A stretch of 64,000 bases of DNA from Aerococcus urinaeequi (lineage in GTDB: Bacteria; Bacillota; Bacilli; Lactobacillales; Aerococcaceae): contig NZ_CP014162.1 in assembly GCF_001543205.1 (NCBI RefSeq), forward strand, positions 124,001 through 188,000, read 5' to 3'. The notes beneath the pieces were generated by a model that was not told where the DNA came from, did not search any database, and worked only from the letters and a program-made list of their open reading frames with translations. A program made the translations under genes and the position numbers. This document shows, one piece after another, positions 17,903 through 27,200 of this stretch; positions within the stretch are counted from its first letter, which is position 1; the number at the start of each line of letters is the position of its first letter.

Positions 17903-17940
17903 ACAAAAAGCAGTTGGAAAACCCAGCTGCTTTTTGTGTA
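17903..17940. terminator. Bidirectional terminator between the lysine ABC operon and the CHAD gene
   Basis: ACAAAAAGCAG pairs with CTGCTTTTTGT around a short loop (inner bases CAGTTGG and CCCAGCTG). T-runs lie on both strands. Confidence 0.9.
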
Positions 17941-17957
17941 TTATCTTATTCTTAAGT

Positions 17958-18731
17958 CTATTCCGCGCATTCGATATCATCGCGAATTTGAATTAATAAA
18001 TCACGCACATTTTCATCTTTTACCTTGTCTGCGTATGCTGTCAGTAAATCATAATTGACATACGCATCTGTAATTTCACCGAATTCAGATTGAATGGCCT
18101 TGGCGTCTTTTCTGTATTGGTTTAAGTCTTTAGAAACCGTCTCGTCGAAGTAAGTGGCTGCATACCGCACCTTCTTGGCACTCTTTCTAATTTCGTGGAC
18201 TGCCTCGTAGTCAGAAATATCCACTGTCTTAAAGGCGTATCGCAATTTTTTATCCTTCTTTTTCAGGCGCTTAAGCGTATACTTCTTCCAGTCTTTCTTA
18301 TTTATAAATAGGTCGAGTTCAAGGATTTCTTTCGCATCCTCAATAGCCTGCTGAATGGTGGCGCTATTGCCCTTATTAAAAGTCCGATTCACTTCTATCC
18401 GACGTTCTTTCACGAAGGTGTTAAACAGCTGGTAATAAGCCTCGCTGGTTTCAGGATGATTTACTGCATAATCTTCGCAATATGCATAAAGCACATCCAA
18501 TTCACGAAGGGGCCCAAATACGCGCGCTGCTGCACCCAATTGCTGGTTCAACTTGTTATAATGGTCTTTGTCCATACGTTTTTTTATAAAGTTAAGTAGA
18601 CCACGTAATTCTCGAATTGAAACACGCAAATCGTGGACTAGTTCATCGGAAAATGGGTTGTTCTGATAATCTAGATATAAGCCTGACACCTTATTTATCT
18701 GCTGTCCAAATACTTCATGCCTTTTATTCAT
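17958..18731 (-). CDS. CHAD domain protein
   Basis: A 257-residue all-helical CHAD protein. CHAD domains bind inorganic polyphosphate through conserved His/Arg/Lys helices; here VHDLRVSIRELRGL (about 29-42) and VHEIRKSAKKVRYA (about 190-203) are the two repeats carrying them. The protein is strongly basic overall. No CYTH (triphosphatase) partner lies adjacent, although CHAD and CYTH are often neighbours. It stands alone between two terminators, so its physiological role is open. Confidence 0.88.
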   Translation of the reverse strand: MNKRHEVFGQQINKVSGLYLDYQNNPFSDELVHDLRVSIRELRGLLNFIKKRMDKDHYNKLNQQLGAAARVFGPLRELDVLYAYCEDYAVNHPETSEAYYQLFNTFVKERRIEVNRTFNKGNSATIQQAIEDAKEILELDLFINKKDWKKYTLKRLKKKDKKLRYAFKTVDISDYEAVHEIRKSAKKVRYAATYFDETVSKDLNQYRKDAKAIQSEFGEITDAYVNYDLLTAYADKVKDENVRDLLIQIRDDIECAE

Positions 18732-18804
18732 TCAAAACACCCCCTTCCCTAGAAATTCCTTTTCATATAATTTCATTATACAAAATAAATTATTATCCGT
18801 AAAA

Positions 18805-18845
18805 CGAAAAAGGCACTCCCTACAAAAGGAAGTGCCTGTTTTTAG
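18805..18845 (-). terminator. Terminator of the DUF368 gene
   Basis: AGGCACT/AGTGCCT stem with extra CCC/GGA pairing. On the minus strand it is followed by TTTTTCGTTTTA. Confidence 0.85.
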
Positions 18846-18850
18846 ACAAT

Positions 18851-19732
18851 TTAGTCATTTGAATATTTTTCTTCAATTTTTGAGAACCATAATGAGAAGA
18901 TTGTCCCTAATACAAAGGCAATCACACACCAAATCAATGTATTCATGAATGATAAACCAGAATTTGCTAAACCTTCAGCTGAGAAACCTGGAAATACTTG
19001 TGTTGGGAATAAGGCAATCGATGAACCAATTACAGTCCCTAAAATAAAGTGGTACATTTTAGAGTAGTAATGTTTGAAGGCCCATTCAGCAGCCTTCGCT
19101 AAACCAATGACACACAGTAACCCACCTAATCCTAATGGAATAATGACTGAAAAATCAAGAGCTGCGATACCTGCGGCCATTTTGTCATATAAACCAAAAT
19201 AAATTAAGAAATTTGATGGACTCATCCCTGGTACAATAACCCCTAAACCAATCAAAGCACCTGATAATACCCAGGCGATAAATGATGGTTGTACTTGTGT
19301 AATCCCTTGACCACCTAAGAACATGATCAAGAAAATGATGACTGCAGTTACTGCAAGCAAGGCTAAGTCAGATGTACTGCGCCCTTCTTTTCCAGCCGAC
19401 TTAAATAGTGATGGTAAAGTCCCCACTACGAAGCCGATAAATAAGGTAATAAAAATAGCTGCGTAAAGTCCAAAGGCTTTTTCAACGAAAATTGAGAATA
19501 CTAAGATTCCTAATAAAAAACCAATTCCAACTGGAATAAAGTAACGGACATTTTTCCAGAAATTTTCAGTAATATTAGCTAAAAAGTTAATAATTTGATC
19601 GTACAAGCCGAAAATGACAGCTAGGACTCCACCTGAAAGACCTGGTAGAATTCCTCCTATTCCAACAGCTGCACCCTTCAGAACACGGATAAACCAATCT
19701 GCCGAAAAGACGGCATCTTTTTTATTATTCAT
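18851..19732 (-). CDS. DUF368 membrane protein (PopT-type polyprenyl-phosphate translocase)
   Basis: A 293-residue DUF368 protein with about eight membrane spans. The two family signatures, GILPGLSGGVLAVIFGLYD (about 22-40) and GVIVPGMSPSNFLIYFGLYD (about 163-182), are inverted-repeat-related re-entrant motifs. DUF368 proteins have recently been shown in other bacteria to recycle undecaprenyl phosphate across the membrane (PopT). That makes it likely to support cell-wall lipid carrier recycling here. ATG at 19732 follows GAGGAG. It is monocistronic. Confidence 0.88.
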   Translation of the reverse strand: MNNKKDAVFSADWFIRVLKGAAVGIGGILPGLSGGVLAVIFGLYDQIINFLANITENFWKNVRYFIPVGIGFLLGILVFSIFVEKAFGLYAAIFITLFIGFVVGTLPSLFKSAGKEGRSTSDLALLAVTAVIIFLIMFLGGQGITQVQPSFIAWVLSGALIGLGVIVPGMSPSNFLIYFGLYDKMAAGIAALDFSVIIPLGLGGLLCVIGLAKAAEWAFKHYYSKMYHFILGTVIGSSIALFPTQVFPGFSAEGLANSGLSFMNTLIWCVIAFVLGTIFSLWFSKIEEKYSND

Positions 19733-19882
19733 TTATTCTCCTCTTTCAATTCCTTTTTTTACTAGACAGTTCAATAAGACGAGTCCAGTATACTCTTATC
19801 TAATACTTATTGTATCAATCTTTGGGCTGAGAATCATCGTTGAAGGCTAAAAATTGTGAAAGATCCGGTTGAAAATAATCAA

Positions 19883-20944
19883 TTAATCGAAAATCAACCC
19901 GCCTTTAGCGTTCACCGTCTGGTTCTTCCCTTGGTGTTTCGCTTGATATAAGGCTTGGTCAGCCCGCAATAAGGTAATTTTCATATCTTCATGCGGTTTT
20001 CTATGGGCCACTCCAATTGAAACTGTAATCTTCAAAGGCTCGCCCTCTTCACTAAATAGCGGCATTTCAGCAATCCTGTCATGGATAGATTCGGCTAAAT
20101 CCAGCGTCTTTTGTCCCGTCCCATCAAAGACTAGACTCACGAATTCTTCCCCACCATACCGGTAATAATCGAATAAATCAGACTTTAAATTATTCAAAAC
20201 GATGCCTATTTCTTCGAGTGCCTTATCGCCCACAAGATGACCATGGGTATCATTTAAATTCTTGAAATTATCAATATCAAGAATTAATAGCGAATAGGAA
20301 TGATTATTTTCTGAAATTTTCCCAAGGTCTTCATCTAATTTCCGGGCGTTATATAGGGCTGTTAGGCTGTCGTGCACTGAGGTTTGGTAGAGTTTGTCTA
20401 GATCGTTGGTGAAGCGGTAAGAAAAGTATATGAATACCGATGACAAAACAGCCAGCAATAGGTAAGCTGAAAATACTTGGGCGAGATTTTCTAATCGAAT
20501 AAAGGACATTGGCGCAGATATAACAATAACCATCATCACTAAAAACCACAGTTGGAAGAACTCTGAATACTTGGATTTAATACGGTCAAAGACACCTAAA
20601 CTCAGCAAAATATAGGCTAAGGCGATTAAGAGGTTTAAACTGGACAAGATTAAGTCGCCAAAGAAAAAACGACAAATCGCAACCAACACTATTGTCGGAT
20701 GGGCAATTTCCTTATCCAAATACACCATGGTATAGGCGAATAGTACCGGCCTGAAGTCAAAGCGCACACCTTCAGCTGTAAAGGATGACATCATCAAGCA
20801 AATACCCGCTGCCGTTTGTAGGCCAATAAAGAGGTTACGGTTGTTGATTGGATTTCGTCTTTTCTCAATACTATATCGCCAGCGCCAAACAAAATAAATA
20901 TCCATAAAAATAATTGCCATATTTGCTAAGACATTTACAATCAT
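19883..20944 (-). CDS. Membrane diguanylate cyclase (GGDEF)
   Basis: A 353-residue protein with an N-terminal membrane module of about five or six helices (to about residue 180), resembling the 5TM receptors of the LYT type (GVRFDFRPVLFAYTM), and a C-terminal GGDEF domain. The active loop is RYGGEEF and the metal/nucleotide block LDIDNFKNLNDTHGHLVGD is complete, so catalysis of c-di-GMP synthesis is expected. No RxxD inhibitory site precedes GGEEF. No EAL or PilZ gene is in the window. AGGAGG lies 6 bases before ATG 20944. Confidence 0.9.
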   Translation of the reverse strand: MIVNVLANMAIIFMDIYFVWRWRYSIEKRRNPINNRNLFIGLQTAAGICLMMSSFTAEGVRFDFRPVLFAYTMVYLDKEIAHPTIVLVAICRFFFGDLILSSLNLLIALAYILLSLGVFDRIKSKYSEFFQLWFLVMMVIVISAPMSFIRLENLAQVFSAYLLLAVLSSVFIYFSYRFTNDLDKLYQTSVHDSLTALYNARKLDEDLGKISENNHSYSLLILDIDNFKNLNDTHGHLVGDKALEEIGIVLNNLKSDLFDYYRYGGEEFVSLVFDGTGQKTLDLAESIHDRIAEMPLFSEEGEPLKITVSIGVAHRKPHEDMKITLLRADQALYQAKHQGKNQTVNAKGGLIFD

Positions 20945-21302
20945 GCTATCCTCCTATATCCATTAATGTATATAATATTCCTAAATAAAAATATTATCTT
21001 AAAATTTTTATTTAGTCCTGTCTTCACACGAAAACTCATTCCACTAAATATATCACAATTGGTCGGCTGGAAAAAAACTAAAATAATTTTCATGAGAGAA
21101 AACTCTTGGAAATTTATCCATTACTTAATTATTAAAATTTCATCTCCCAATTTGGCCATAACTTTACACATAATTATTGATAATAATTTATATTGTTGAA
21201 AAGTCTGTTATGCATGTTTGAAATTATTCGTAAATAAAAAAGCCAACTAAAACGAGTCTAGTTGGCTAATACAATTATTGTTCGCATTTATATTGTGACA
21301 GA
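20945..21302. other. Gene-free AT-rich stretch
   Basis: About 360 bases, holding the upstream region of the GGDEF gene and, at 21232-21268, the terminator of the DUF2207 operon. Elsewhere I see AT-rich sequence with no convincing coding frame or RNA structure. Confidence 0.5.
21232..21268 (-). terminator. Terminator of the lemA-DUF2207 operon
   Basis: Perfect arms AGCCAACTA/TAGTTGGCT with a 9-base loop. On the minus strand TTTTTTATTT follows. Confidence 0.92.
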
Positions 21303-23120
21303 CTAGCGAACACCGCCGCCGCCACCTCCACCGAAGGAACCGCCACCACCACCGAAGCTGGTACCGCCACCTCCACCAGATGATGAAGAAGCTGTTGCAG
21401 CGCTATGACCGTCTGAATAAGATCTGTTAAGCATTGAACCATAGTATGCGTAGTAGAAGAATGGTGCATCTGAGTAAGTTGAGATTTCAGCATATTCAGG
21501 ATAAATCTTACGGAATTCTTCTTCCACTTCATCAGCAATACCAAAAGCACCCGCATAAATCATTAATTCATCCCATAAGGCAACTTCATTGGTTTGACGC
21601 TCATTTAGTAATGAGAAGTCTAACAGATAGTTTTTGAATTTCACGATATTATCGCGTAGTTCAAAGCCTTTATCTGTATAAGCGACACCTGCCACTTCAT
21701 GGGCGATATCTAAGTCGCTTTTTTCACGACGTGATTTGGCTGTTAAGCCGACAAAAGTGTAGCCATTTTCTTCCAAATAATCTGATGAATAAGAATCTAA
21801 GGCTGCTTCATAGGCCTCAATTTTCTTGTAATTCTTTTCGATATATTTAGAGAAGGCTTTTTGTTCAACACGGCCGTCTTTTTGAGCAACACGTTGCATC
21901 AATTTAAACAATCGTGCTGATGGGCCGGTTGGCGCCTTGTCTGATTGAATATAGATAACGGCTTGATCTTTCGACCTTAGAAAGCCATCGATTTCTTCTT
22001 CACGGACGGTGATATAGCCGTTTTTAACCAGATATAAAATACCGGCAGTCATATAATTTTGGCGTAACTCACTCTTATTATCAATTAACTGTTCTAAAAT
22101 TTTATATAGTTGAAATATATCTTCACTTGGGGCCTGACGGTAATATTCACCTTGTGTACGCTTTTCCATAGTGGTCATCGTTGGATAATATTCTCGATAT
22201 TTTCGTTGATTCGCCACATAATGACCTATACCCCATACACCAGCACCAAGTCCACCAATACCAGCAGCTGCTGCTAAACCAAGGATGACCTTAGTAGATG
22301 TTGAGGTTGAAGTATCGGCTTCATTTGCCCCGTTCATTTCTTGAATTTCTTCATAAGTGGCATTAGGATCATAATCTTCATAGTTATAAGATGACCCTTC
22401 AAATGCTTGCTCTACAAATGAATCAAAGGTTCTATCTTCAATGACAAAATCAGTTGGATAGGTCCCATCAGGAATACGCAATAGAATCGTTACATAGTTG
22501 TTTGACCCTAAAGCTTCAGTCGATTCTGTTTGTACGACACCATCGCTTGTGATATCAATATTACCTTTGTAACCAACCCCCCAAATGCGGTTATCTTCAT
22601 AATTCATTGTTTGTACATCTGAGGAAATTTCTACGGACACAGCTTCCGGAGATGGCGATAGGTCTGAGTTAATAAACTGCCAATAGACCATTTGATCCGT
22701 TGATGTTTGTGTAACAAAATTTGAAATCTCATATGACAACTCGTATGTATGTTGCCCGTATTCAGTAATCCCCCAATTCAGTTCATTCGTGTTTTGCCCA
22801 TAGGTACCCGCTTTTTGGTCAAAGCTATCATCAATATCCCAAGATGATTGTTCTTCCATAGGCTGTCCATCCATTGAAACTGTAAAATTCGAGATATCCT
22901 GAACATCTTCAAGATTCAAACCCTTATAAATCTCAGTTCCCTCATCAGTATTCATGTCCCAGATTTCATGGATTAAGGCTGAACCATCCGACTGTAAAGT
23001 CACATCTACATCGATTGCATTAATCTCATTCGCCAATACTGATTGAGGTGCTACCCAAAATAAAACCAACGCACCAAAGGCTATGATTGTATCAATAGCT
23101 TTTTGATGTGTTTTTACCAT
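21303..23120 (-). CDS. DUF2207 membrane protein with poly-Gly C-terminus
   Basis: A 605-residue DUF2207 protein. A signal peptide (about 8-30) is followed by an extracellular beta-rich domain (about 35-240), a transmembrane helix (about 278-300, VILGLAAAAGIGGLGAGVWGIG), a cytoplasmic region and an extremely glycine-rich tail with Ser and Phe interruptions. This tail is typical of the family. The function is unknown, but it is genetically tied to LemA. Its ATG overlaps the lemA stop by 7 bases, and GGAG lies within the lemA end, indicating translational coupling. Confidence 0.9.
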   Translation of the reverse strand: MVKTHQKAIDTIIAFGALVLFWVAPQSVLANEINAIDVDVTLQSDGSALIHEIWDMNTDEGTEIYKGLNLEDVQDISNFTVSMDGQPMEEQSSWDIDDSFDQKAGTYGQNTNELNWGITEYGQHTYELSYEISNFVTQTSTDQMVYWQFINSDLSPSPEAVSVEISSDVQTMNYEDNRIWGVGYKGNIDITSDGVVQTESTEALGSNNYVTILLRIPDGTYPTDFVIEDRTFDSFVEQAFEGSSYNYEDYDPNATYEEIQEMNGANEADTSTSTSTKVILGLAAAAGIGGLGAGVWGIGHYVANQRKYREYYPTMTTMEKRTQGEYYRQAPSEDIFQLYKILEQLIDNKSELRQNYMTAGILYLVKNGYITVREEEIDGFLRSKDQAVIYIQSDKAPTGPSARLFKLMQRVAQKDGRVEQKAFSKYIEKNYKKIEAYEAALDSYSSDYLEENGYTFVGLTAKSRREKSDLDIAHEVAGVAYTDKGFELRDNIVKFKNYLLDFSLLNERQTNEVALWDELMIYAGAFGIADEVEEEFRKIYPEYAEISTYSDAPFFYYAYYGSMLNRSYSDGHSAATASSSSGGGGGTSFGGGGGSFGGGGGGGVR

Positions 23121-23656
23121 TGTGGCATCTCCGCTTTTTCTGCTGAATTTTCAAAGTATTCTTCTGGTGTAAATCCTGTAAATCCAGCAATAACAGAATT
23201 CGGGAAAGTTTTAATTAAACGATTGTATTTAGTAACAGTGTCATTAAAGACCATACGTGACTGACGTACATTGTTTTCATAAGTGTTTACAGAATTCATT
23301 GTTGATTGGTAAACGTCCGAAGCTTTTAAATTCGGATATTGTTCCACTACTACATCAATTGAACGTAAGGCACGGTTGAAAGCTGCATCATCTTTTTCCA
23401 CATCACTTACAGATGAGTTACGTGATACATTCGAACGTGATTCAACGATTTTAGTTAAGGTATCATGTTCATGTGTTTGATATTGTTTGGTTGCTGAAAT
23501 TAAATTTGTTAAGGCATCCCAGCGAGATTCTACTTGTGCTGCAATTTGTGCCATGGCATTTGATACCATTTCTTTGGAACGTACGAAGTTATTGTAGGCT
23601 CCAATCCCCCACACAACTAATATAACGATTATAGCAATGACAATAATCCACACCAT
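23114..23656 (-). CDS. lemA: LemA family protein
   Basis: A LemA protein of 181 residues: an N-terminal membrane helix (about 2-20, WIIVIAIIVILVVWGIG) and a cytoplasmic or extracellular helical bundle with the family blocks AMAQIAAQVESRWDAL, TKYNRLIKTFPNS and GFTPEEYFE. The molecular role is unknown. I start at the ATG 23656, which has AAAAGGAG 9 bases upstream; an in-frame TTG three codons earlier abuts that site. It leads a two-gene operon with the DUF2207 gene. Confidence 0.92.
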   Translation of the reverse strand: MVWIIVIAIIVILVVWGIGAYNNFVRSKEMVSNAMAQIAAQVESRWDALTNLISATKQYQTHEHDTLTKIVESRSNVSRNSSVSDVEKDDAAFNRALRSIDVVVEQYPNLKASDVYQSTMNSVNTYENNVRQSRMVFNDTVTKYNRLIKTFPNSVIAGFTGFTPEEYFENSAEKAEMPQW

Positions 23657-23737
23657 AATATCCAACTCCTTTTCTTTTTATATTTTAATTATACTTTAAA
23701 TGTCATCGTCAATAAAGCGATACCCTCGGGCATTGTA

Positions 23738-23782
23738 TAAAAAAGAGAGGTAAAGTACTATATTGACATACTTACATCTCTC
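23738..23782 (-). terminator. Terminator of the trmO-FAH operon
   Basis: GAGAG...CTCTC stem with further imperfect pairing (TACTT/AAGTA). On the minus strand CTCTCTTTTTTATA follows. Confidence 0.75.
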
Positions 23783-23801
23783 AAATTTCTATATATTTCT
23801 C

Positions 23802-24695
23802 TTATTCTTCTATTTCAAAGCTATTGGTTAAACGACCTAATCCTTCAATTTCAATCGAAATTTCATCGCCTGTTTTAAGCCAGTTTTGTTGATCTTCTGG
23901 ATAACCTAATACTACCCCTGAAGGTGTACCTGTTAAGATGATATCCCCTGCTTGTAAGGTCATGTATTCTGAGATATAAGACACAATCTCAGCCACCTTG
24001 AAAATCATTTGCTTGGTACTAGCTGATTGAACTTCTGCACCATTACGGTATGTCTTAATGGCTAAATTGTTGATGTCCACTTCATCTTTTGTTGTTAAAT
24101 AGGGACCAACGGGTGCAGAGAAATCGTTTGTTTTACCAAGTAACCATTGACTTGATTTAAACTGTAAGTCACGAACGGATACATCATTGGCTATAGAATA
24201 GCCAAATACGGCATCTAGGGCCTCGGAATGAGAAATGTTTTTAGCTGTTTTGCCAATTACGACTACTAATTCTCCTTCATAATCAAATTGTTCGCCGTGT
24301 TTATTCAATGGGATGACCTGATTATGGCTGGCTAAGGCGTTATTAAACTTTGAAAATAAAACGGGTTCTTCTGGATCATCAGAGATTTTTGATTCACTCA
24401 CATGGTCATGATAATTTAAGCCCACACAAATTATTTTCTCAGGATTATGGATAACAGGCGCATAGACAATGGTGTCCGCATCCACAAAGTTCACTTCATG
24501 GGCGTGGTGGGTATAGTAGTCTAGAATTTGTTGAATACGATCCTTGTATGCCCCTTCAATAATGTCCTTCAGTTGGTTTGGGACTCGAATACCTAATGTT
24601 TCACTTGCTTCTCTGATGTCGATAATCCCTAAGTCACTCAGGACACCGACTTGAATGTCATTTGAATTTGCCTGGAAATATTGAATAAATTTCAT
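23802..24695 (-). CDS. Fumarylacetoacetate hydrolase family protein
   Basis: A 297-residue FAH-superfamily enzyme. The metal-binding block is present (YEGELVVVIGK, about 139-149) with ICVGLNYHDHVSES before it and TGTPSGVVLGYP towards the C-terminus. The superfamily includes acylpyruvate hydrolases, oxaloacetate decarboxylases and 2-keto-3-deoxy-sugar acid enzymes, so the substrate cannot be assigned. I start at the ATG 24695 because AGGAGG lies 6 bases upstream; a TTG two codons before overlaps it. The ribosome site overlaps the trmO stop codon, so the two genes form an operon. Confidence 0.87.
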   Translation of the reverse strand: MKFIQYFQANSNDIQVGVLSDLGIIDIREASETLGIRVPNQLKDIIEGAYKDRIQQILDYYTHHAHEVNFVDADTIVYAPVIHNPEKIICVGLNYHDHVSESKISDDPEEPVLFSKFNNALASHNQVIPLNKHGEQFDYEGELVVVIGKTAKNISHSEALDAVFGYSIANDVSVRDLQFKSSQWLLGKTNDFSAPVGPYLTTKDEVDINNLAIKTYRNGAEVQSASTKQMIFKVAEIVSYISEYMTLQAGDIILTGTPSGVVLGYPEDQQNWLKTGDEISIEIEGLGRLTNSFEIEE

Positions 24696-24705
24696 GTTCA
24701 ACCTC

Positions 24706-25389
24706 CTATGATTCTGCCTGTTCAGTGATTTTTACTACCCTTAAAATACCACTTTTGACTGTAAAATGTACCTCATAAGCATCAAAACGCATGCCGTAAA
24801 TTTTATCAGGATTGTCTTGGGTTCTAGGTCTCGGGTCTTGAGCTAAAACGGCTTGCAGTTGGGTAAGTAAATATTCTGGTAACCCCGCAGTCACCGCTTC
24901 AGGCATATCGACTGTCAGTGGTTGCCAAGATACTTCATCTGTAAAACCAGCCCTAACGTCTTCATGGATGTCTGTTTTGACATAGGGTTTGATATCTAAA
25001 ATAGGTGTTTTATCCATTAAATCAACACCAGATACTTCTAAAGACACTTTTCCAGCCCCGTCTATATGGACTTTTTCTAATTTCACTGAAGACAGGCCAA
25101 TAGGGTTTGGTCGGTACGGCGACCTGGAAGCAAAGACACCTACCCGTTCATTCCCACCCAAACGAGGCGGTCTGACAGTTGCTTTATTGGACCGACCCTT
25201 TTGTGCTGAAAAATGCCAAACTAACCACAAGTAATCAAAGGATTCAATCCCTTTAAAATATTCAATTTGATTGTAAGGTGGATAAAATTGAATCATTCCC
25301 TTTACTTGTGGCACAACCATACTTTGTCTCGGAATGCCGAACTTTTCTACAAAAGCCGTTTCTATCCAACCTATAGGTGCTACTTCCAT
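24706..25389 (-). CDS. trmO: tRNA (N6-threonylcarbamoyladenosine37-N6)-methyltransferase TrmO
   Basis: A TrmO (TsaA/YaeB) family SAM-dependent methyltransferase that adds a methyl group to t6A37 in tRNA-Thr. The beta-barrel fold region covers about residues 1-145 with diagnostic SRSPYRPNPIGLSSVKLEK and LDIKPYVK. The C-terminal DPRPRTQDNPDKIYGMRFD block is the tRNA-contacting domain. I choose ATG 25389 because GGAGG lies 6 bases upstream; the ATG two codons earlier touches the site. It is co-transcribed with the FAH-family gene, with no evident functional link. Confidence 0.92.
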   Translation of the reverse strand: MEVAPIGWIETAFVEKFGIPRQSMVVPQVKGMIQFYPPYNQIEYFKGIESFDYLWLVWHFSAQKGRSNKATVRPPRLGGNERVGVFASRSPYRPNPIGLSSVKLEKVHIDGAGKVSLEVSGVDLMDKTPILDIKPYVKTDIHEDVRAGFTDEVSWQPLTVDMPEAVTAGLPEYLLTQLQAVLAQDPRPRTQDNPDKIYGMRFDAYEVHFTVKSGILRVVKITEQAES

Positions 25390-25530
25390 ATACATCCTCC
25401 ATGCTCTTGCTTATTTCTGCTTTATTTTAATTAATTACAATACCAGACGACACTTTCCTCAATATAGTTGTATAAGTTTCCTTCGCAAACTATACTAAGA
25501 TTAAAGAGAAACATGACAAAAGGAGATTTT

Positions 25531-26082
25531 ATGGCGAACTTAGATACGATAAAAAAACTTTACAAAGACTACCCTGAAATGCCTTATATCAATCCAGACC
25601 GTGATTTCGATACCTTTATGGATAAACTGGATGTTCAAAAAGAACACCTAGTTCCAAAACGAAATATGGAACGGACGGAAGAAGGCTTATTACCTGGTCA
25701 CATTATTTTATTATGGCGTCTTGATTTGGGGACTTTTTCAACTGAATCAGCTATCCCTCGCTATTTTGAGTACATTTACGGCATTCATGCCTTAGATGCC
25801 TTGGACAATTTTATTGAAGAAGGTCTAGCTTACCAAATGTCAGCCAAGGAAACTTTGTACTTAGTGAATGCCGGGACTTTGAAAAAAATCCTTAAAAATG
25901 CTGGCTTATCGGGCTATTCTTCTATGAAGAAAGATGAATTGGTGAAATATGTACAAGATCAAATCAATGAGGAAGATTTAGCACCGCAAATGCCTATGTT
26001 TGCTTATCAAACAACTGAACGCGGTCATGAACTGGTTGAAAAATACGATGATATTATTCAACGGCATGGTCCTAAAGGCTAA
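25531..26082 (+). CDS. SAP-domain-like protein of unknown function
   Basis: A 183-residue soluble, acidic protein. The central part contains a short helical SAP-type motif (TLKKILKNAGLSGYSSMKKD then ELVKYVQDQI, about residues 111-140), a nucleic-acid-binding helix-extended-loop-helix. The rest shows no recognised fold. The start at 25531 has AAAGGAG 7 bases upstream; longer frames upstream lack a ribosome site. It faces away from trmO and ends at a terminator. The function is unknown. Confidence 0.8.
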   Translation: MANLDTIKKLYKDYPEMPYINPDRDFDTFMDKLDVQKEHLVPKRNMERTEEGLLPGHIILLWRLDLGTFSTESAIPRYFEYIYGIHALDALDNFIEEGLAYQMSAKETLYLVNAGTLKKILKNAGLSGYSSMKKDELVKYVQDQINEEDLAPQMPMFAYQTTERGHELVEKYDDIIQRHGPKG

Positions 26083-26092
26083 ACTTTTGAAT

Positions 26093-26124
26093 CAAGAGCT
26101 GTGATGATGTCACGGCTTTTTTTG
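26093..26124 (+). terminator. Terminator after the SAP-domain gene
   Basis: AGAGCTGTGA pairs with TCACGGCTTT around a TGATG loop. TTTTTTT follows on the plus strand. Confidence 0.85.
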
Positions 26125-26143
26125 CATCCTCGTTGCGTTAAGC

Positions 26144-27088
26144 CTACTCCATTTCCAGGAGTTGTTTGAAGATTTTTTCCGAAATAATTTTAATTTTTTC
26201 GCCGCGATTAGCGTATTCTTCAGCTTTTTTAAATTTACTTGTTTTCTTCTGCTTATTTAAATCAGATTGTGAGACAATAAGGTATTCTGTCTTAAGGGTG
26301 ACTGATTTACCTAAAATAGCCCCCTTATTCAAACTAGATTGCATGGCTTCTTCACGAGACATATTATCTAAGTCCCCTGAAAAAACGATAGTCTTATTAA
26401 ATAAGGGATGCATAGGATTAAAGTCACTTGTTTCTGCCTTTAAGTCCTCCACTTTAATTTGTTTTGGATAGGCACGGCGGTAGAAATCATTCTTGAAGTC
26501 TTTTTCACTTTGATAGACTTGCTTAGCTTGGTTGAAGAGTTGGTTGTACACTTCTACCGTAATATAGCAGTCTGTTAACCCCCGGTGAGCGCCCTCGTAA
26601 GAAATGCCATAGAATTGGGCCATAGTCCCCAATTTATGGTTGGGTGTTTCTGTTACTAATTTACGGGCGATGGTTAGCACGTCCAGGTAGTCATTTCTCA
26701 CGGGGAAATTATAAAGGTTTACTGCTGTATCATAAATAAAGCTTAAGTCGAAGTTGACGTTGTAGCCTAAAATGATATCTTCTTGGATGAAATCTAAGAA
26801 TTCGGGCATAGCCTGTTCAATTGGTGGTGCGGTCATGACCATATGATTGGATATGCCGGTTAAATTGGTGATGAATCCTGAAATTGGTCGGTTGGGTTGG
26901 ACCAAGGTTGAAAAAGTCCGGTCAATCTGGTGGTCACGAATCCGAATAGCTGATAATTCTAAAATGTCATCGTTACTTGGTTTTAAACCGGTTGTTTCGA
27001 TATCAATCATGACATAATCTTTTGGAAAACCGATGATTGACTTGCCCATATGCGGTCGTTGTTGACCTGATCTTCTATTGTAAGCCAT
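26144..27088 (-). CDS. DnaQ-type 3'-5' exonuclease with C-terminal BRCT domain
   Basis: A 314-residue DEDDh exonuclease. The active-site residues appear in MIDIETTG (about 27-34), GYNVNFDLSFIYD (about 108-120) and HRGLTDCYIT (about 171-180). Residues about 230-305 form a BRCT domain (FNKTIVFSGDLDNMSREEAM; KTEYLIVSQ), the module that usually binds DNA ends or proteins. Exonuclease plus BRCT is a known Firmicutes arrangement, probably a repair or processing nuclease rather than the replicative epsilon subunit. AAGGAAGTG lies 6 bases before ATG 27088. Confidence 0.9.
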   Translation of the reverse strand: MAYNRRSGQQRPHMGKSIIGFPKDYVMIDIETTGLKPSNDDILELSAIRIRDHQIDRTFSTLVQPNRPISGFITNLTGISNHMVMTAPPIEQAMPEFLDFIQEDIILGYNVNFDLSFIYDTAVNLYNFPVRNDYLDVLTIARKLVTETPNHKLGTMAQFYGISYEGAHRGLTDCYITVEVYNQLFNQAKQVYQSEKDFKNDFYRRAYPKQIKVEDLKAETSDFNPMHPLFNKTIVFSGDLDNMSREEAMQSSLNKGAILGKSVTLKTEYLIVSQSDLNKQKKTSKFKKAEEYANRGEKIKIISEKIFKQLLEME

Positions 27089-27200
27089 ACTGCCACTTCC
27101 TTATTTACTGGTGATTTTACACCTTAATTGCGCATTATTTTGTATACACTTTATTATACTTTTTATTTTCCCATTAGTTAATGATAGAAAGGATGTTTTG

